Assembly (NCBI GenBank): GCA_029866155.1 | Contig: JARWZW010000027.1 | Span: forward strand, 98,294 to 162,293 | Reading direction: 5' to 3' | DNA: 64,000 bases | Source: Caulobacter sp. | GTDB taxonomy: Bacteria > Pseudomonadota > Alphaproteobacteria > Caulobacterales > Caulobacteraceae | Shown: positions 8,306 through 16,205 of the stretch, one piece after another | Layout: each line of letters opens with the position of its first letter | Position numbering within the stretch: position 1 is the stretch's first letter | Program-made: the position numbers and the translations under genes | The notes under the pieces: generated by a model | Database searches by the model: none | Seen by the model: only the letters and a program-made list of their open reading frames with translations | What the model was told of the DNA's origin: nothing

Positions 8306-8419
8306 TGTCGGCCAGGTCACCGGAAAATGCGCGAGTGCGTTTTTTTTCTTTACGGACCCTCATGAATGGGGTGAGCTTGGGGTCCGGATTTCCAACGATC
8401 AGCATCGGACGACCCCGCC

Positions 8420-9019
8420 ATGGCCAGGACCCTCGAGTTCATCTTCGATTTCGCCAGCCCCAACGCCTATCTCTGCTGGAAGGTGCTCCCTGGCATCCTG
8501 GAGCGGACGGGGGCGGAGATGACGGTCATCCCCTGCCTGCTGGGCGGCATCTTCAAATCCACCGGCAACCAGGCCCCTTTCGTCGCCTTCGGCCCCGTCA
8601 AGGGCAAGATGGAATACGAGATGCTGGAGACCCGCCGGTTCGTCGCCCGGCATGGCCTGACCGATTTCCGGATGAACCCGCATTTTCCCATGAACACCCT
8701 GCTGATCATGCGGGGCTTCTGCGCCGCCCAGCTGCAGGGCGTGGCCGGCCCCTACATGGACGCCGTCCTCACCGCCATGTGGGAGCAGGGCCGCAAGATG
8801 GATGATCCCGAAGTGGTGGCCGCCGTCCTGACCGAGGCGGGCCTCGACGCCGCCGCCCTGATGGCCGGCGCCCAGTCGCCGGAAGCCAAGGCCCTGCTGG
8901 CCGCCAATACCGACGCCGCCGTCGCCCGCGGAACCTTCGGCATCCCCACCTTCTTCGTCAGGGACGAAATCTTCTTCGGCAAGGAGCGCCTGGGTCAGGT
9001 CGAGGAAGCGCTGGGTTGA
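8420..9019 (+). CDS. 2-hydroxychromene-2-carboxylate isomerase/DsbA-family protein
   Basis: A 199-residue protein of the GST-kappa/DsbA-like thioredoxin fold. It starts LEFIFDFASPNAYL, the family's N-terminal FDF-x-SP-x-xY signature where substrate and glutathione bind, and ends with RGTFGIPTFFVRDEIFFGKERL, the cis-Pro and 'F-G-x-x-R' C-terminal block. Related enzymes isomerise chromene carboxylates or other aromatic catabolites with glutathione. No CxxC is present, so it is not a disulfide oxidoreductase. It diverges from the portal gene and looks host-derived; no aromatic catabolic operon surrounds it, so the substrate is unknown. Confidence 0.75.
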   Translation: MARTLEFIFDFASPNAYLCWKVLPGILERTGAEMTVIPCLLGGIFKSTGNQAPFVAFGPVKGKMEYEMLETRRFVARHGLTDFRMNPHFPMNTLLIMRGFCAAQLQGVAGPYMDAVLTAMWEQGRKMDDPEVVAAVLTEAGLDAAALMAGAQSPEAKALLAANTDAAVARGTFGIPTFFVRDEIFFGKERLGQVEEALG

Positions 9020-9066
9020 AGCGCACAGCCTGCCGATCGCATCAGGTTTCTGCGGCGGAAGCGGCC

Positions 9067-9179
9067 TGCGTCCTTCGACACGCGGCCTTCAGCCGCTACT
9101 CAGGATGACGTAAAGCATCGAATTCGATAGTCATTCGTCATTCTGGGTAGCCTGCCCAGCAGGCGTGTCGAAGAACGCA
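9067..9179. repeat. 113-base imperfect palindrome (intergenic repeat)
   Basis: Two 44-base arms, 9067-9110 and 9136-9179, are imperfect reverse complements (outer TGCGTCCTTCGACACGC pairs with GCGTGTCGAAGAACGCA; inner CTCAGGATGACG pairs with CGTCATTCTGGG). A 25-base AT-richer spacer lies between. The C-T-T-C-G-A-C-A core recalls a common alphaproteobacterial intergenic repeat. It fills most of the gap between two plus-strand genes and could form a long hairpin or be a small non-autonomous mobile element. Confidence 0.7.
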
Positions 9180-9253
9180 CCCTGCCCCGACGACAGCATT
9201 GCCAAGCGCACCGCTCCGGGGGAGGCTCGACCAAACGTCCAAGGAGCCTGCCC

Positions 9254-9787
9254 ATGTCGCGCCTGCCGCTTGTCGAGCCTGACGCCCTGCCGCCCTATAT
9301 GAAGATGATCCATGATGCGACGCCTGAGGAAAACTGGCTGGGTCGCAACTTTGCCCGGGCCTTTGCGCCCAACTCCGACCTGGTCGAGGCCTATCAGGCC
9401 TTCTATCACCCCTGGCATACGGGTGGGGCTGGCCTGCTGGAGCCGCGGCTGAAGGAATTGATCCGCCTGCGGATTGCTACCCTGAACGGCTGCGTCCTCT
9501 GCAAGACCGTGCGGATGGCGCCGGAGGTGGTGGCGGAGTCCGAAGCCGCCGCCGGGGTCGACAACGCCGACGCCGCCGACTTCACGCCCCGCGAACGGGC
9601 CGCCATCCATTTCGCGGAGAAGATGGCCGTTGATCACCACAATATCGGCGACGAGGACGTGGCCGCCATGCGCCGCCATTTCAGCGACGCGGAGTTCCTT
9701 GAACTGGCCATGATGGCCGGCCAGTACATCGGCTTTGGCCGGGTCCTGGCCATGCTGCAGCTGGAAGTGGCCAGCTGCCCGATCTGA
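9254..9787 (+). CDS. Carboxymuconolactone decarboxylase/AhpD-like protein
   Basis: A 177-residue protein of the AhpD-like alpha-helical fold. The motif LNGCVLCKTVRMAPE (about residues 74-88) supplies the CxxC pair and follows RLKELIRLRIATL, the usual order in carboxymuconolactone decarboxylase-type proteins. AhpD-like members act as peroxidase partners or alkylhydroperoxidases through the CxxC pair. ATG 9254 has AAGGAG upstream. It is the second of two plus-strand redox-type genes and is followed by a strong inverted repeat that likely ends transcription. Confidence 0.7.
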   Translation: MSRLPLVEPDALPPYMKMIHDATPEENWLGRNFARAFAPNSDLVEAYQAFYHPWHTGGAGLLEPRLKELIRLRIATLNGCVLCKTVRMAPEVVAESEAAAGVDNADAADFTPRERAAIHFAEKMAVDHHNIGDEDVAAMRRHFSDAEFLELAMMAGQYIGFGRVLAMLQLEVASCPI

Positions 9788-9795
9788 TCCAGAGG

Positions 9796-9830
9796 TCCTC
9801 CCCCGGCCCGCAGACCGGATTGGGGGAGGA
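9796..9830. terminator. Inverted repeat between convergent genes
   Basis: TCCTCCCCC (9796-9804) pairs perfectly with GGGGGAGGA (9822-9830) around a 17-base loop. It lies between the AhpD-like gene and the converging YjfC-like gene. No T-run follows on either strand, so it would be a rho-assisted or bidirectional end rather than a classical intrinsic terminator. Confidence 0.5.
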
Positions 9831-9834
9831 TCGC

Positions 9835-10995
9835 CTATCCGATGATGGCGTGGGGCAGGTATCGGCTGAGGTCGCGGGTGACGCGGCCCCGGTCTTCGCG
9901 CAGGCCCATGCCGGCGGGCTCGTCGCCGACGATCCAGGCGCCGATGACCGGGTAATGGCCGCCGAACCTGGGCAGGGGATGCAGGGCCTGGCGGATCCAG
10001 CCTTCGGCGCCATAGCCCTGGTCCTGGATGGGCCCGCGGCGGCCCCGGTCGACCAGTTCGATATTGGCCCCTTCCCGCGAGAACAGCGGTTTGCGGACGT
10101 AGGACTTGCCGAGGCTTGCGGCCCCCGGATCATCCTCGAACCAGGCTTCCAGGAGGTTGGGATGGCCCGCATGGCGCTCCCACAGCATGGGCAGCAGGCC
10201 CTTGTTGGAGAGAAGGCTCTTCCAGGCCGGTTCCAGGAACTGGGTCTTCGAGGCCGCAAGGTTTGCCGCATAGGGCTCCCGAAGCATCATCTCCCAGGGA
10301 TAGAGCTTGAAGATGGCCTGGATGATGAAATCGTCGGCATCGACAAACCGGCCGTCGGCGTCCAGGCCAATGGCTTCCATGGCGGTGAATTTCGGGTCCA
10401 GCCCGGCCTGGACGGCGATGTCCTCCAGGAATCGGACGGTCTGGCGATCTTCCACCGTGTCCGGATCACTGGCGAAATGCACAAAGCCCCCCTGCGGGAA
10501 GATCGCCTTGAGCCGGTCCCGCAGCTTTTCGAACAGGCTGTTATACTGGTCGGCGCCCGGCGGCAGGGCGCCATCGGCCAGTCGACCCTCCAGCCACAGC
10601 CACTGGAAGACAGCGGTCTCGAAGATGCTGGTCGGGGTGTCGGCGTTGTATTCATAGAGGCGGGGCGGCGTGACCCCGTCATAGGCGAAGTCGAACCGGC
10701 CATAGAGGCTGGGGTCGCCCCGGGTCCAGGTCTCCGCCACATAGTCGCGGGCGGCCTCCGGAATGGCCATTCGCGCCATGATCCGCTCGCTCTTCACCGC
10801 CTCGGCGACGAACTCCAGGCACATGGCGTGGAGTTCGGCCGAGGCGGTTTCCACCGTCTCGGCCTGCTCAAGCGTGAACTCATACCAGGCCCGTTCGTCC
10901 CAATAGAGCTGGCCGCCCATATGGTGGAAGGTGAAGCCCACCTGTTCGGCCTGGGCCTTCCAGTCCGGACGGGGCCGGATGATCTGGCGTTTCAT
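9835..10995 (-). CDS. yjfC: Glutathionylspermidine synthase-fold ATP-grasp protein (YjfC/YgiC-like)
   Basis: A 386-residue protein of the YgiC/YjfC group, ATP-grasp proteins related to the synthetase half of glutathionylspermidine synthase. Visible landmarks: LYWDERAWYEFTLEQ near the N-terminus, RFDFAYDGVTPPRLYEYNADTP (about residues 100-121; substrate/metal region), FVHFASDPDTVEDRQT, and the C-terminal KSYVRKPLFSREGANI and GGHYPVIGAWIVGDEPAGMGLRED blocks that carry ATP/metal ligands. YgiC and YjfC lack the amidase half and their true substrate is unsettled. It follows the PspA-like gene on the same strand by 10 bases, as part of a yjf-type cluster. Confidence 0.85.
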   Translation of the reverse strand: MKRQIIRPRPDWKAQAEQVGFTFHHMGGQLYWDERAWYEFTLEQAETVETASAELHAMCLEFVAEAVKSERIMARMAIPEAARDYVAETWTRGDPSLYGRFDFAYDGVTPPRLYEYNADTPTSIFETAVFQWLWLEGRLADGALPPGADQYNSLFEKLRDRLKAIFPQGGFVHFASDPDTVEDRQTVRFLEDIAVQAGLDPKFTAMEAIGLDADGRFVDADDFIIQAIFKLYPWEMMLREPYAANLAASKTQFLEPAWKSLLSNKGLLPMLWERHAGHPNLLEAWFEDDPGAASLGKSYVRKPLFSREGANIELVDRGRRGPIQDQGYGAEGWIRQALHPLPRFGGHYPVIGAWIVGDEPAGMGLREDRGRVTRDLSRYLPHAIIG

Positions 10996-11005
10996 CGCCG
11001 GCCGA

Positions 11006-11773
11006 TCAAGCCTCGTCCCGACGGACCGGAACCGCTTCCGGGCCCTCGATCTGCAGGCGGGGAGCCTCGATCATCGGCATGGGGGCGGCGGCCGGAGCGC
11101 TGAGGCGGGCCAGGATGTCCTGGGCGCCGGCTTCGCCGGGCAGGATGCCGGCCTGGCGAAGCTTGGCGTCCAGGTCCGCGCCGGTCCGGCGGTCTTCCAG
11201 TTCGCCATGGGCGCGGAACTTTTCCTCGCGGATGGCCTGGCGCTCCTTGATCCGCTTCAGGCTGTCGGCGGCCGAGCCCAGGGACGAGCCGGCGCCGGAG
11301 GTGCGGGCGACCACGGCCGACTGGGCGCGCTGGACGCTTTCATTCACCTTCACCACCTCGATCTCGCGGCGCAGGGCCTCGATCTTGGTGTCGGTGGTGG
11401 CCACCACCTGACGCAGCTTGTCCTCGGCGGCGCGCAGTTCGGCTACCTGGGTCGTGCGGGTGCCGGCGTCCCGTTCCAGGTCGGCGATCCGCTGGGCCAC
11501 TTCCAGGGCCAGGGCCTGGTCGCCCTTGGCCAGGGCGGCGCGAGCCGAGGCCTCGTACTTGCGGGCCTGCTCGGCGAAGCTGGCGCCTTCGGTTTCCAGC
11601 ATGCGGCGGCGGGCCACAAGGCCGGCCATGTCGTCCCGGGCCTTGGCCTGGGCGTTGTCGGCGTCGCGGATTTCCTGGTCGAGGATGCGCAGGGCATTGG
11701 CGTCGACCACGGCCTGGGCGCCTTCATGGGCGCCGCCGCGGAACAGGGCGGAGAGCTTGAGCCAGATTGACAT
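11006..11773 (-). CDS. yjfJ: PspA/IM30 family protein (YjfJ-like)
   Basis: A 255-residue, almost wholly helical protein. It begins SIWLKLSALFRGGAHEGAQAV, an amphipathic helix, and continues as a long coiled coil with DDMAGLVARRRMLETEGAS and DLERDAGTRTTQVAELRAAED, the ESCRT-III-like PspA/IM30 build. Family members bind and stabilise stressed membranes. Here it belongs with the YjfI-, YjfK-, YjfL-, YjfM- and YjfC-like genes, as in the E. coli yjf operon, rather than with pspBC or pspF, which are absent. The C-terminal tail (PMIEAPRLQIEGPEAVPVRR) is specific to this subgroup. Confidence 0.8.
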   Translation of the reverse strand: MSIWLKLSALFRGGAHEGAQAVVDANALRILDQEIRDADNAQAKARDDMAGLVARRRMLETEGASFAEQARKYEASARAALAKGDQALALEVAQRIADLERDAGTRTTQVAELRAAEDKLRQVVATTDTKIEALRREIEVVKVNESVQRAQSAVVARTSGAGSSLGSAADSLKRIKERQAIREEKFRAHGELEDRRTGADLDAKLRQAGILPGEAGAQDILARLSAPAAAPMPMIEAPRLQIEGPEAVPVRRDEA

Positions 11774-11786
11774 GGTTTTGGTCTCC

Positions 11787-12455
11787 TCAGGCCGCCGACG
11801 CGTGGGAGGCCTTGAAGGTCTCCCTCAGGTCGGAGGCGGCGTCGATGGCGTTTTCCGCCAGGGTGCGCAGTTCGATGATGATGGTCTGGAGGCTGGTCTT
11901 GGCGGCGATCTCGCCGAACAGCTCGTAATAGTCCCGGCCGGAAATGGTCGTGACCCCGAAGTTGGACAGGGGCACCAGCTTCTGGGCCTTGAGCAGGAAC
12001 AGGTTGAACTCGGCCTGGTCCTCCTGTTCGTCCACAGGCCAGAGCACCACCGAGACCACGATCTGCAGGGGGCCGGCGCTGACATAGATGGGCAGGTCGC
12101 CATACTCCTGCATGGAGATCAGCAGCACCGGATCGGCGCCCTCGATCACCGTGGCCGTCAGTTCGTCGGGCCGTACCAGGGTGCTGGCGTCCAGCTCCCG
12201 TTTGAGGGCGTGGATGCTCCACGCCGTGTCTATAACCTGATCCATGGGCCTTGCTCTTGGCGTCTGTGCGGAGCCGGCAAGCGCCGGGCCGCGGGTTGAA
12301 TCCATGACGATCGCCCTGACGGCGGACTGGATGTCCGAACGACAGGCGGCCGGCGCCCAGATCTCCAGCTTCACGAAGCCCGCCTGTTTGCGGGCCTCGC
12401 GCCATTCCCGGGTGCGGGAAACGGCCTTGTCCGAACGGGAAGAGGATCTCGGCAT
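11787..12455 (-). CDS. yjfI: DUF2170 protein (YjfI-like) with N-terminal extension
   Basis: The C-terminal ~140 residues match DUF2170/YjfI: a predicted VIEGADPVLLISMQEYGDLPI strand region, LWPVDEQEDQAEFNLFLLKA, then KLVPLSNFGVTTISGRDYY and LFGEIAAKTSLQTIIIELRTL. About 75 extra residues precede it, basic and Ser/Arg-rich, possibly a DNA-binding-like helix pair (TREWREARKQAGFVKLEIW). The function of the family is unknown; it is conserved with PspA-type YjfJ. The start is uncertain: ATG 12455 is given, ATG 12473 is possible, and neither has a clear ribosome site. It is 13 bases from the PspA-like gene and diverges from the DUF2491 gene. Confidence 0.7.
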   Translation of the reverse strand: MPRSSSRSDKAVSRTREWREARKQAGFVKLEIWAPAACRSDIQSAVRAIVMDSTRGPALAGSAQTPRARPMDQVIDTAWSIHALKRELDASTLVRPDELTATVIEGADPVLLISMQEYGDLPIYVSAGPLQIVVSVVLWPVDEQEDQAEFNLFLLKAQKLVPLSNFGVTTISGRDYYELFGEIAAKTSLQTIIIELRTLAENAIDAASDLRETFKASHASAA

Positions 12456-12606
12456 TGCGTTCAAGGTATGCATAACATGAACGCTTGACAAGGGCCCTCG
12501 ATCCCTGGCCTAGTATCCATCATGGACGCAAATCTGCGTCACTTTTTCGACCAACCGTTTCCCGTCCTTTACCGACCCGCGGGAGACGGGATAACCCATA
12601 GACCCA

Positions 12607-13254
12607 ATGGCCCTGTTCGACCGCCTTCTCGGAAGATCGCCCAAGCCGCCGGCCAACGCCCTGGCGGTGGTGCGCAACATCACGCTTGGCCGCACGGTGG
12701 TGCTCGATCCCCTGGCCTGGCGACGTCTTGGAACCGAGGCCTCCTTCCGGATGGACCGCGATACGCTGGAGATCAGCGCCCAGGGGCGGATCAGCCTTGA
12801 CGCCGGGGGCTATGTGCATCGCTTCTATACCGATGATCACATGATGCTGCAGGCGGTGTCCGATGACCTTGCCGGGCAGGAGGCCAATGACTTCACCCTG
12901 TTCGTCCCCTGGCGCAGTCGCTACCCGGACAGCGCCCAGGCCCGCCGCGTCTGGAACGACCGGCTGCAGGACCCCGTCTGGCTCGAGGATGACCTGCCGG
13001 CTTTCCAGCGGTTCTGGTTTTCCGAGGACGAGGGTCGACAGGCCCCTGTCAGCTTCTGGGAAGACGTCTGGGACGACCGGGCGGCGACCGCCCCCTGCGC
13101 CCGGATCTACCAGACCTGCATGCTCTACAGCCGCGACCTGGGTGACGAGGGCCGGGAACTGTTGCTGGCCATTACCCAGGAACCGGAGGAGGGTGAAATG
13201 ACCCATGAAATCATGGTGGGGGTCCCCCTCGCCGTCGGTGAATTCTCGGCCTGA
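12607..13254 (+). CDS. yjfK: DUF2491 protein (YjfK-like)
   Basis: A 215-residue protein of the DUF2491/YjfK family. It begins ALFDRLLGRSPK and continues with ITLGRTVVLDPLAWRRL, then HRFYTDDHMMLQAVSDD and the FTLFVPWRSRYPDSAQA segment. A cluster of Trp and acidic residues in the middle (WLEDDLPAFQRFWFSEDEG) is characteristic. No enzymatic motif is known for the family. The gene is the first of three plus-strand genes (YjfK-YjfL-YjfM), divergent from YjfI-YjfJ-YjfC, so the shared ~150-base upstream region probably controls both halves. Confidence 0.75.
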   Translation: MALFDRLLGRSPKPPANALAVVRNITLGRTVVLDPLAWRRLGTEASFRMDRDTLEISAQGRISLDAGGYVHRFYTDDHMMLQAVSDDLAGQEANDFTLFVPWRSRYPDSAQARRVWNDRLQDPVWLEDDLPAFQRFWFSEDEGRQAPVSFWEDVWDDRAATAPCARIYQTCMLYSRDLGDEGRELLLAITQEPEEGEMTHEIMVGVPLAVGEFSA

Positions 13255-13294
13255 CCGGCTGATCTGACCTGTTTTTCCGGAGAGGAACCCCTGA

Positions 13295-13708
13295 ATGTTC
13301 GACCTGATGCACTTCCAGATCGGCGCCGGCTATTTCCTGGTCGCCTTCGCCCTGGCCTGCGTCTTCGCCCTGGTCTTCAAGGTCCTGTACCAGTGGGTGA
13401 CGCCCTACAAGGAAACCGACCTGATCAAGCAGGGCAATGTGGCGGCGGCCGTGGCCCTTGCCGGCGCCATGCTGGGCTACGTCCTGGCCCTGGCTTCTGC
13501 CCTCAGCCACACCTCCAGCCTGGCCGAGTTCGCCGCCTGGGCGACCCTGGCCGGGGTGATCCAGATCGCCGCCTTCAGCCTGGTGCGGATCCTGTTCCTG
13601 AAGGACGTCAAGAGCCGGATCGAGGCCGGCGAACTGGCCCCGGCCCTGTATCTCGCCAGCATTTCCATCTGTGTCGGCCTGATCAACGCCGCCAGCATGA
13701 CCGACTAG
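13295..13708 (+). CDS. yjfL: DUF350 membrane protein (YjfL-like)
   Basis: A 137-residue protein with four predicted membrane segments (about residues 9-29, 51-70, 79-99 and 115-135). TPYKETDLIKQGNVAAAVALAGAMLGY carries the family signature, a loop with Glu-x-x-L-I-x-x-G-N-x-A-A-A. DUF350 proteins often occur as a repeat in longer proteins; this one has two units in a single short chain. The gene lies 40 bases after YjfK and is preceded by AGAGGA. Confidence 0.8.
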   Translation: MFDLMHFQIGAGYFLVAFALACVFALVFKVLYQWVTPYKETDLIKQGNVAAAVALAGAMLGYVLALASALSHTSSLAEFAAWATLAGVIQIAAFSLVRILFLKDVKSRIEAGELAPALYLASISICVGLINAASMTD

Positions 13709-13719
13709 GGGCGCGCGCC

Positions 13720-14334
13720 ATGAAACGCTCAACCTCCCTCACCCTGACCAGCCTGATGGCCGGCGCCAGCCTGACCCTGACCGCCTGCGATAGCGGCGAC
13801 GGCGGCCAGTGGAACCAGGCGTCCATCGCCAACAAGGATCCCGTCGAGGCCCTGGCCTACAAGACCCTGGATGAATGCAAGGCGGCCAACGAGGTCAGCG
13901 ACGAGGTCTGCGACACCAATTTCAAGGCCGCCCAGAAGGATGACGCCACCAACGCTCCGCGCTTCTCGGAGCAGGCGACCTGCGAGGACACCCACGGCGC
14001 CGGTAATTGCGTCCCCCGCAGCCAGGCCGGCGGCGGCAGCTTCTTCACGCCCCTGCTGGCCGGGTTTGTCATTGGCCGGATGCTGGATGGCGGCGGCTCG
14101 CCCTATTATCGCGGCACCGGCCTCTACCGGCAGGACGACCGCTATGGTGGCGGATACCGGACCGGCTTTGGCGGAACGCTTGGGCGTGACTATGCCACCG
14201 GCCGCACGACGATCGGCCGGCAGGGCGTCGATCCCTCCCCGGCCTTGCGTCAGGCGCCGGCCCGGGTCCAGACCCGCAGCGCGGTTGTCTCCCGCGGCGG
14301 CTTTGGCGGCGGCAGCCGGTCCTACGGCGGCTGA
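13720..14334 (+). CDS. yjfM: DUF1190 lipoprotein-like protein (YjfM/YgiB-like)
   Basis: A 204-residue exported protein. The N-terminus has a hydrophobic signal ending LTLTACDSGD, a lipobox-like cysteine at about position 23. DECKAANEVSDEVCDTNFKAA carries the YgiB/DUF1190 cysteine pair, followed by ATCEDTHGAGNCVPR with the second pair. The C-terminal half is Gly/Tyr/Arg-rich and low in complexity (YYRGTGLYRQDDRYGGGYR). The gene begins 11 bases after YjfL and closes the yjf-type set. A different frame extends further upstream, but ATG 13720 fits both the signal peptide and the spacing. Confidence 0.75.
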   Translation: MKRSTSLTLTSLMAGASLTLTACDSGDGGQWNQASIANKDPVEALAYKTLDECKAANEVSDEVCDTNFKAAQKDDATNAPRFSEQATCEDTHGAGNCVPRSQAGGGSFFTPLLAGFVIGRMLDGGGSPYYRGTGLYRQDDRYGGGYRTGFGGTLGRDYATGRTTIGRQGVDPSPALRQAPARVQTRSAVVSRGGFGGGSRSYGG

Positions 14335-14353
14335 TCGGCGGCGGGCGGGGGAT

Positions 14354-15097
14354 TCAGGCCTGTCCTGAGAATACCGCCGCTACATCGTCCGGGCCCATGA
14401 TGCGGATGGCTCCTTCCGCCAGATCGGTCGGCAGGGTAAGGCCGCCGATGCGGTCGCGGTGCAGGGCCTCCACATGGTTGCCGACCGCGGCGAACATCCG
14501 GCGGACCTGATGATAGCGGCCCTCGGTGATGGTAAGGTTGGATGACTGCGGCCCAAGCACCTCGAGCATCGCCGGCAGCAGGGGCTTGTCCTCGCCCTCC
14601 AGCAACAGCTCGCCGGACGCAAAGACCTGAGTCTCTGTCCCGCTCATGGGGCGGGACAGGGTGACATGGTAACGCTTGGCCACATGGTTGCGGGGCGAGA
14701 TGATCCGGTGCAGCAGGGCCCCGTCATCGGTCATCAGCAGCAGGCCGCTGGTTTCCTTGTCCAGCCTCCCCACCGTCGACAAAGCCGGATTGCGGGCCCG
14801 CCAGCGGGTCGGCAGCAGCTCATAGACCAGGGCGCCGGCCTCCTTGTGGCTGCAGGTGACGCCCAGCGGCTTGTGCAGCATCAGGGCCATGCCGGGCGGC
14901 GGGTCCACCGGCGCGCCCTGGACGGTCATCCGGCCTGGAAGGTCCGGGGTCAGGACAATCCGGCGGTCGGCGTCCCGGATCGCCTCGCCATCCAGCACCA
15001 CCCGGCCGCCGGCGGCCAGCTGCTGCACTTCCCGGCGGCTGCCATAGCCCAGATTGGCCAGCAGCCGGTCCAGCCTCAGGGTCGGGGCCTTGCTCAA
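14354..15097 (-). CDS. rsuA: RsuA/RluB-type pseudouridine synthase
   Basis: A 247-residue protein. The N-terminal S4 RNA-binding domain is RLDRLLANLGYGSRREVQQL (residues 8-27). The catalytic motif GRLDKETSGLLLMTDDG (about 114-130) holds the nucleophilic Asp. A C-terminal EGRYHQVRRMFAAVGNHVEAL is the usual conserved arm. Length and order match RsuA, which converts U516 of 16S rRNA, but the RluB/E/F branch is close, so the site is uncertain. It follows the RsmC-like methyltransferase on the same strand by 25 bases, so both may be expressed together as rRNA modifiers. Confidence 0.75.
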   Translation of the reverse strand: MSKAPTLRLDRLLANLGYGSRREVQQLAAGGRVVLDGEAIRDADRRIVLTPDLPGRMTVQGAPVDPPPGMALMLHKPLGVTCSHKEAGALVYELLPTRWRARNPALSTVGRLDKETSGLLLMTDDGALLHRIISPRNHVAKRYHVTLSRPMSGTETQVFASGELLLEGEDKPLLPAMLEVLGPQSSNLTITEGRYHQVRRMFAAVGNHVEALHRDRIGGLTLPTDLAEGAIRIMGPDDVAAVFSGQA

Positions 15098-15122
15098 GCG
15101 CGCATCTTCCGGTGAGGAGGCC

Positions 15123-16052
15123 TCATTTGCGGGTCTCGTAGACCTTGTAGCCGCCGCCCTCTCCCTTCAGGTCGACATGGCTGAAATGCTCCTTCAGCAC
15201 CTTTTCGTAGGGCAGGTGCCGGTTGGCCACCAGCCAGCAGGTCCCGCCCTTCTTCAGGGCGCCCGCTGCGCGCCGGATGAAGACGGCCCCCAGGGCCCGG
15301 TCCTCGGCGCCCGCGTCATGGAAGGGCGGGTTCATGACCACGAAGTTCAGGTCGGCCAGGGGCGGCTCGACCCCGCGCAGGTCGGCCCAGTAGAGGCTGG
15401 CCCGGGGGTCGGTGACATTGCGGCTGGCCGCGTCGATGGCCCGGCGGTCGATGTCGACCATGGCAAGCTCGGTCACGCCCGGGCTGGCCAGCGCGACCTG
15501 AGACAGGATTCCCAGGCCGCAGCCCAGGTCCGCGCCCTTGCCCGAGAGCTTTGGCAGGGCCCTGGCCAGCAGGGCGGTGCCGGCGTCCACCCGGTCCCAG
15601 CTGAAGACGCCCGGCTGGGTCCAGAGGTTGAGGGCCTCGTCCAGACGCGGGGCGCCGTCCTCGATATCGGCCAGGGCGATGGTCAGGTCGGCCGAACGGC
15701 GGACCTGGCAGATGCGGTGATGGCGGCGGGCGCTTTCGGCGAAGGGCGCGCCCAGCCGCTCCAGGTCCCCGGCCAGGCGCGAGCCGCCCCGGTCCTTGGG
15801 GGCCATGACAAACAGGGTTCCATCGGCCTTCAGCACCCGCAGGGCCTGGGCGATGGCATAGCGCCGCTCCACCGTTCCGGGGGGCGCCAGGACGGTGATC
15901 TCGGCGGCGCTGGCGTCCGGCAGGTCGGCAAAGGGCGTCGATCCCGGGCTGAGGGGAGAGACCTGCAGGGCCCCGGCCGGTACATCGGCCAGGGCCAGGG
16001 GCGGGGCGCCATAGACGAGGGCTGCGGCGGAAGAAGAAGGGGTCTGGGTCAA
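15123..16052 (-). CDS. RsmC-like class I SAM-dependent methyltransferase
   Basis: A 309-residue protein with a two-part layout typical of RsmC/RlmG. The N-terminal half looks like a degenerate methyltransferase domain (VERRYAIAQALRVLKADGTLFV), and the C-terminal half holds GADLGCGLGILSQVALASP (SAM-binding motif I, about residues 175-193) and NFVVMNPPFHDAG (catalytic N-P-P-F, about 238-250). RsmC methylates N2 of a guanine in 16S rRNA. Assignment to that exact position is inference. Pairing with the RsuA-type gene supports an rRNA role. Confidence 0.7.
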   Translation of the reverse strand: MTQTPSSSAAALVYGAPPLALADVPAGALQVSPLSPGSTPFADLPDASAAEITVLAPPGTVERRYAIAQALRVLKADGTLFVMAPKDRGGSRLAGDLERLGAPFAESARRHHRICQVRRSADLTIALADIEDGAPRLDEALNLWTQPGVFSWDRVDAGTALLARALPKLSGKGADLGCGLGILSQVALASPGVTELAMVDIDRRAIDAASRNVTDPRASLYWADLRGVEPPLADLNFVVMNPPFHDAGAEDRALGAVFIRRAAGALKKGGTCWLVANRHLPYEKVLKEHFSHVDLKGEGGGYKVYETRK

Positions 16053-16205
16053 GGCGGCGTCCGGTGTGGGGGCGCTTCCTATCGCGGGACGGGCTCCGGC
16101 GCAAAGGGCGGCTCAACCCGGGCCTTCGGCATGGCCTGTTGACTTGGTCCGTTTTCAATAAGAACTTACTGTTTCAACACGGCCCCACCCAACGGAGTGA
16201 CTGTC

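Noticed and set aside
8340..8347. Run of eight T as a terminator
   Set aside because: No stem of more than about three base pairs precedes it on the plus strand, and it sits upstream of both neighbouring starts.
9820..11103. 427-codon plus-strand open frame over the YjfC-like gene
   Set aside because: Antisense to a conserved ATP-grasp protein; composition typical of shadow frames.
12485..12520. TTGACA at about 12485 as a -35 box for the DUF2491 gene
   Set aside because: The nearest TAGTAT lies 20 bases away, too far for a good sigma-70 promoter; not supported.
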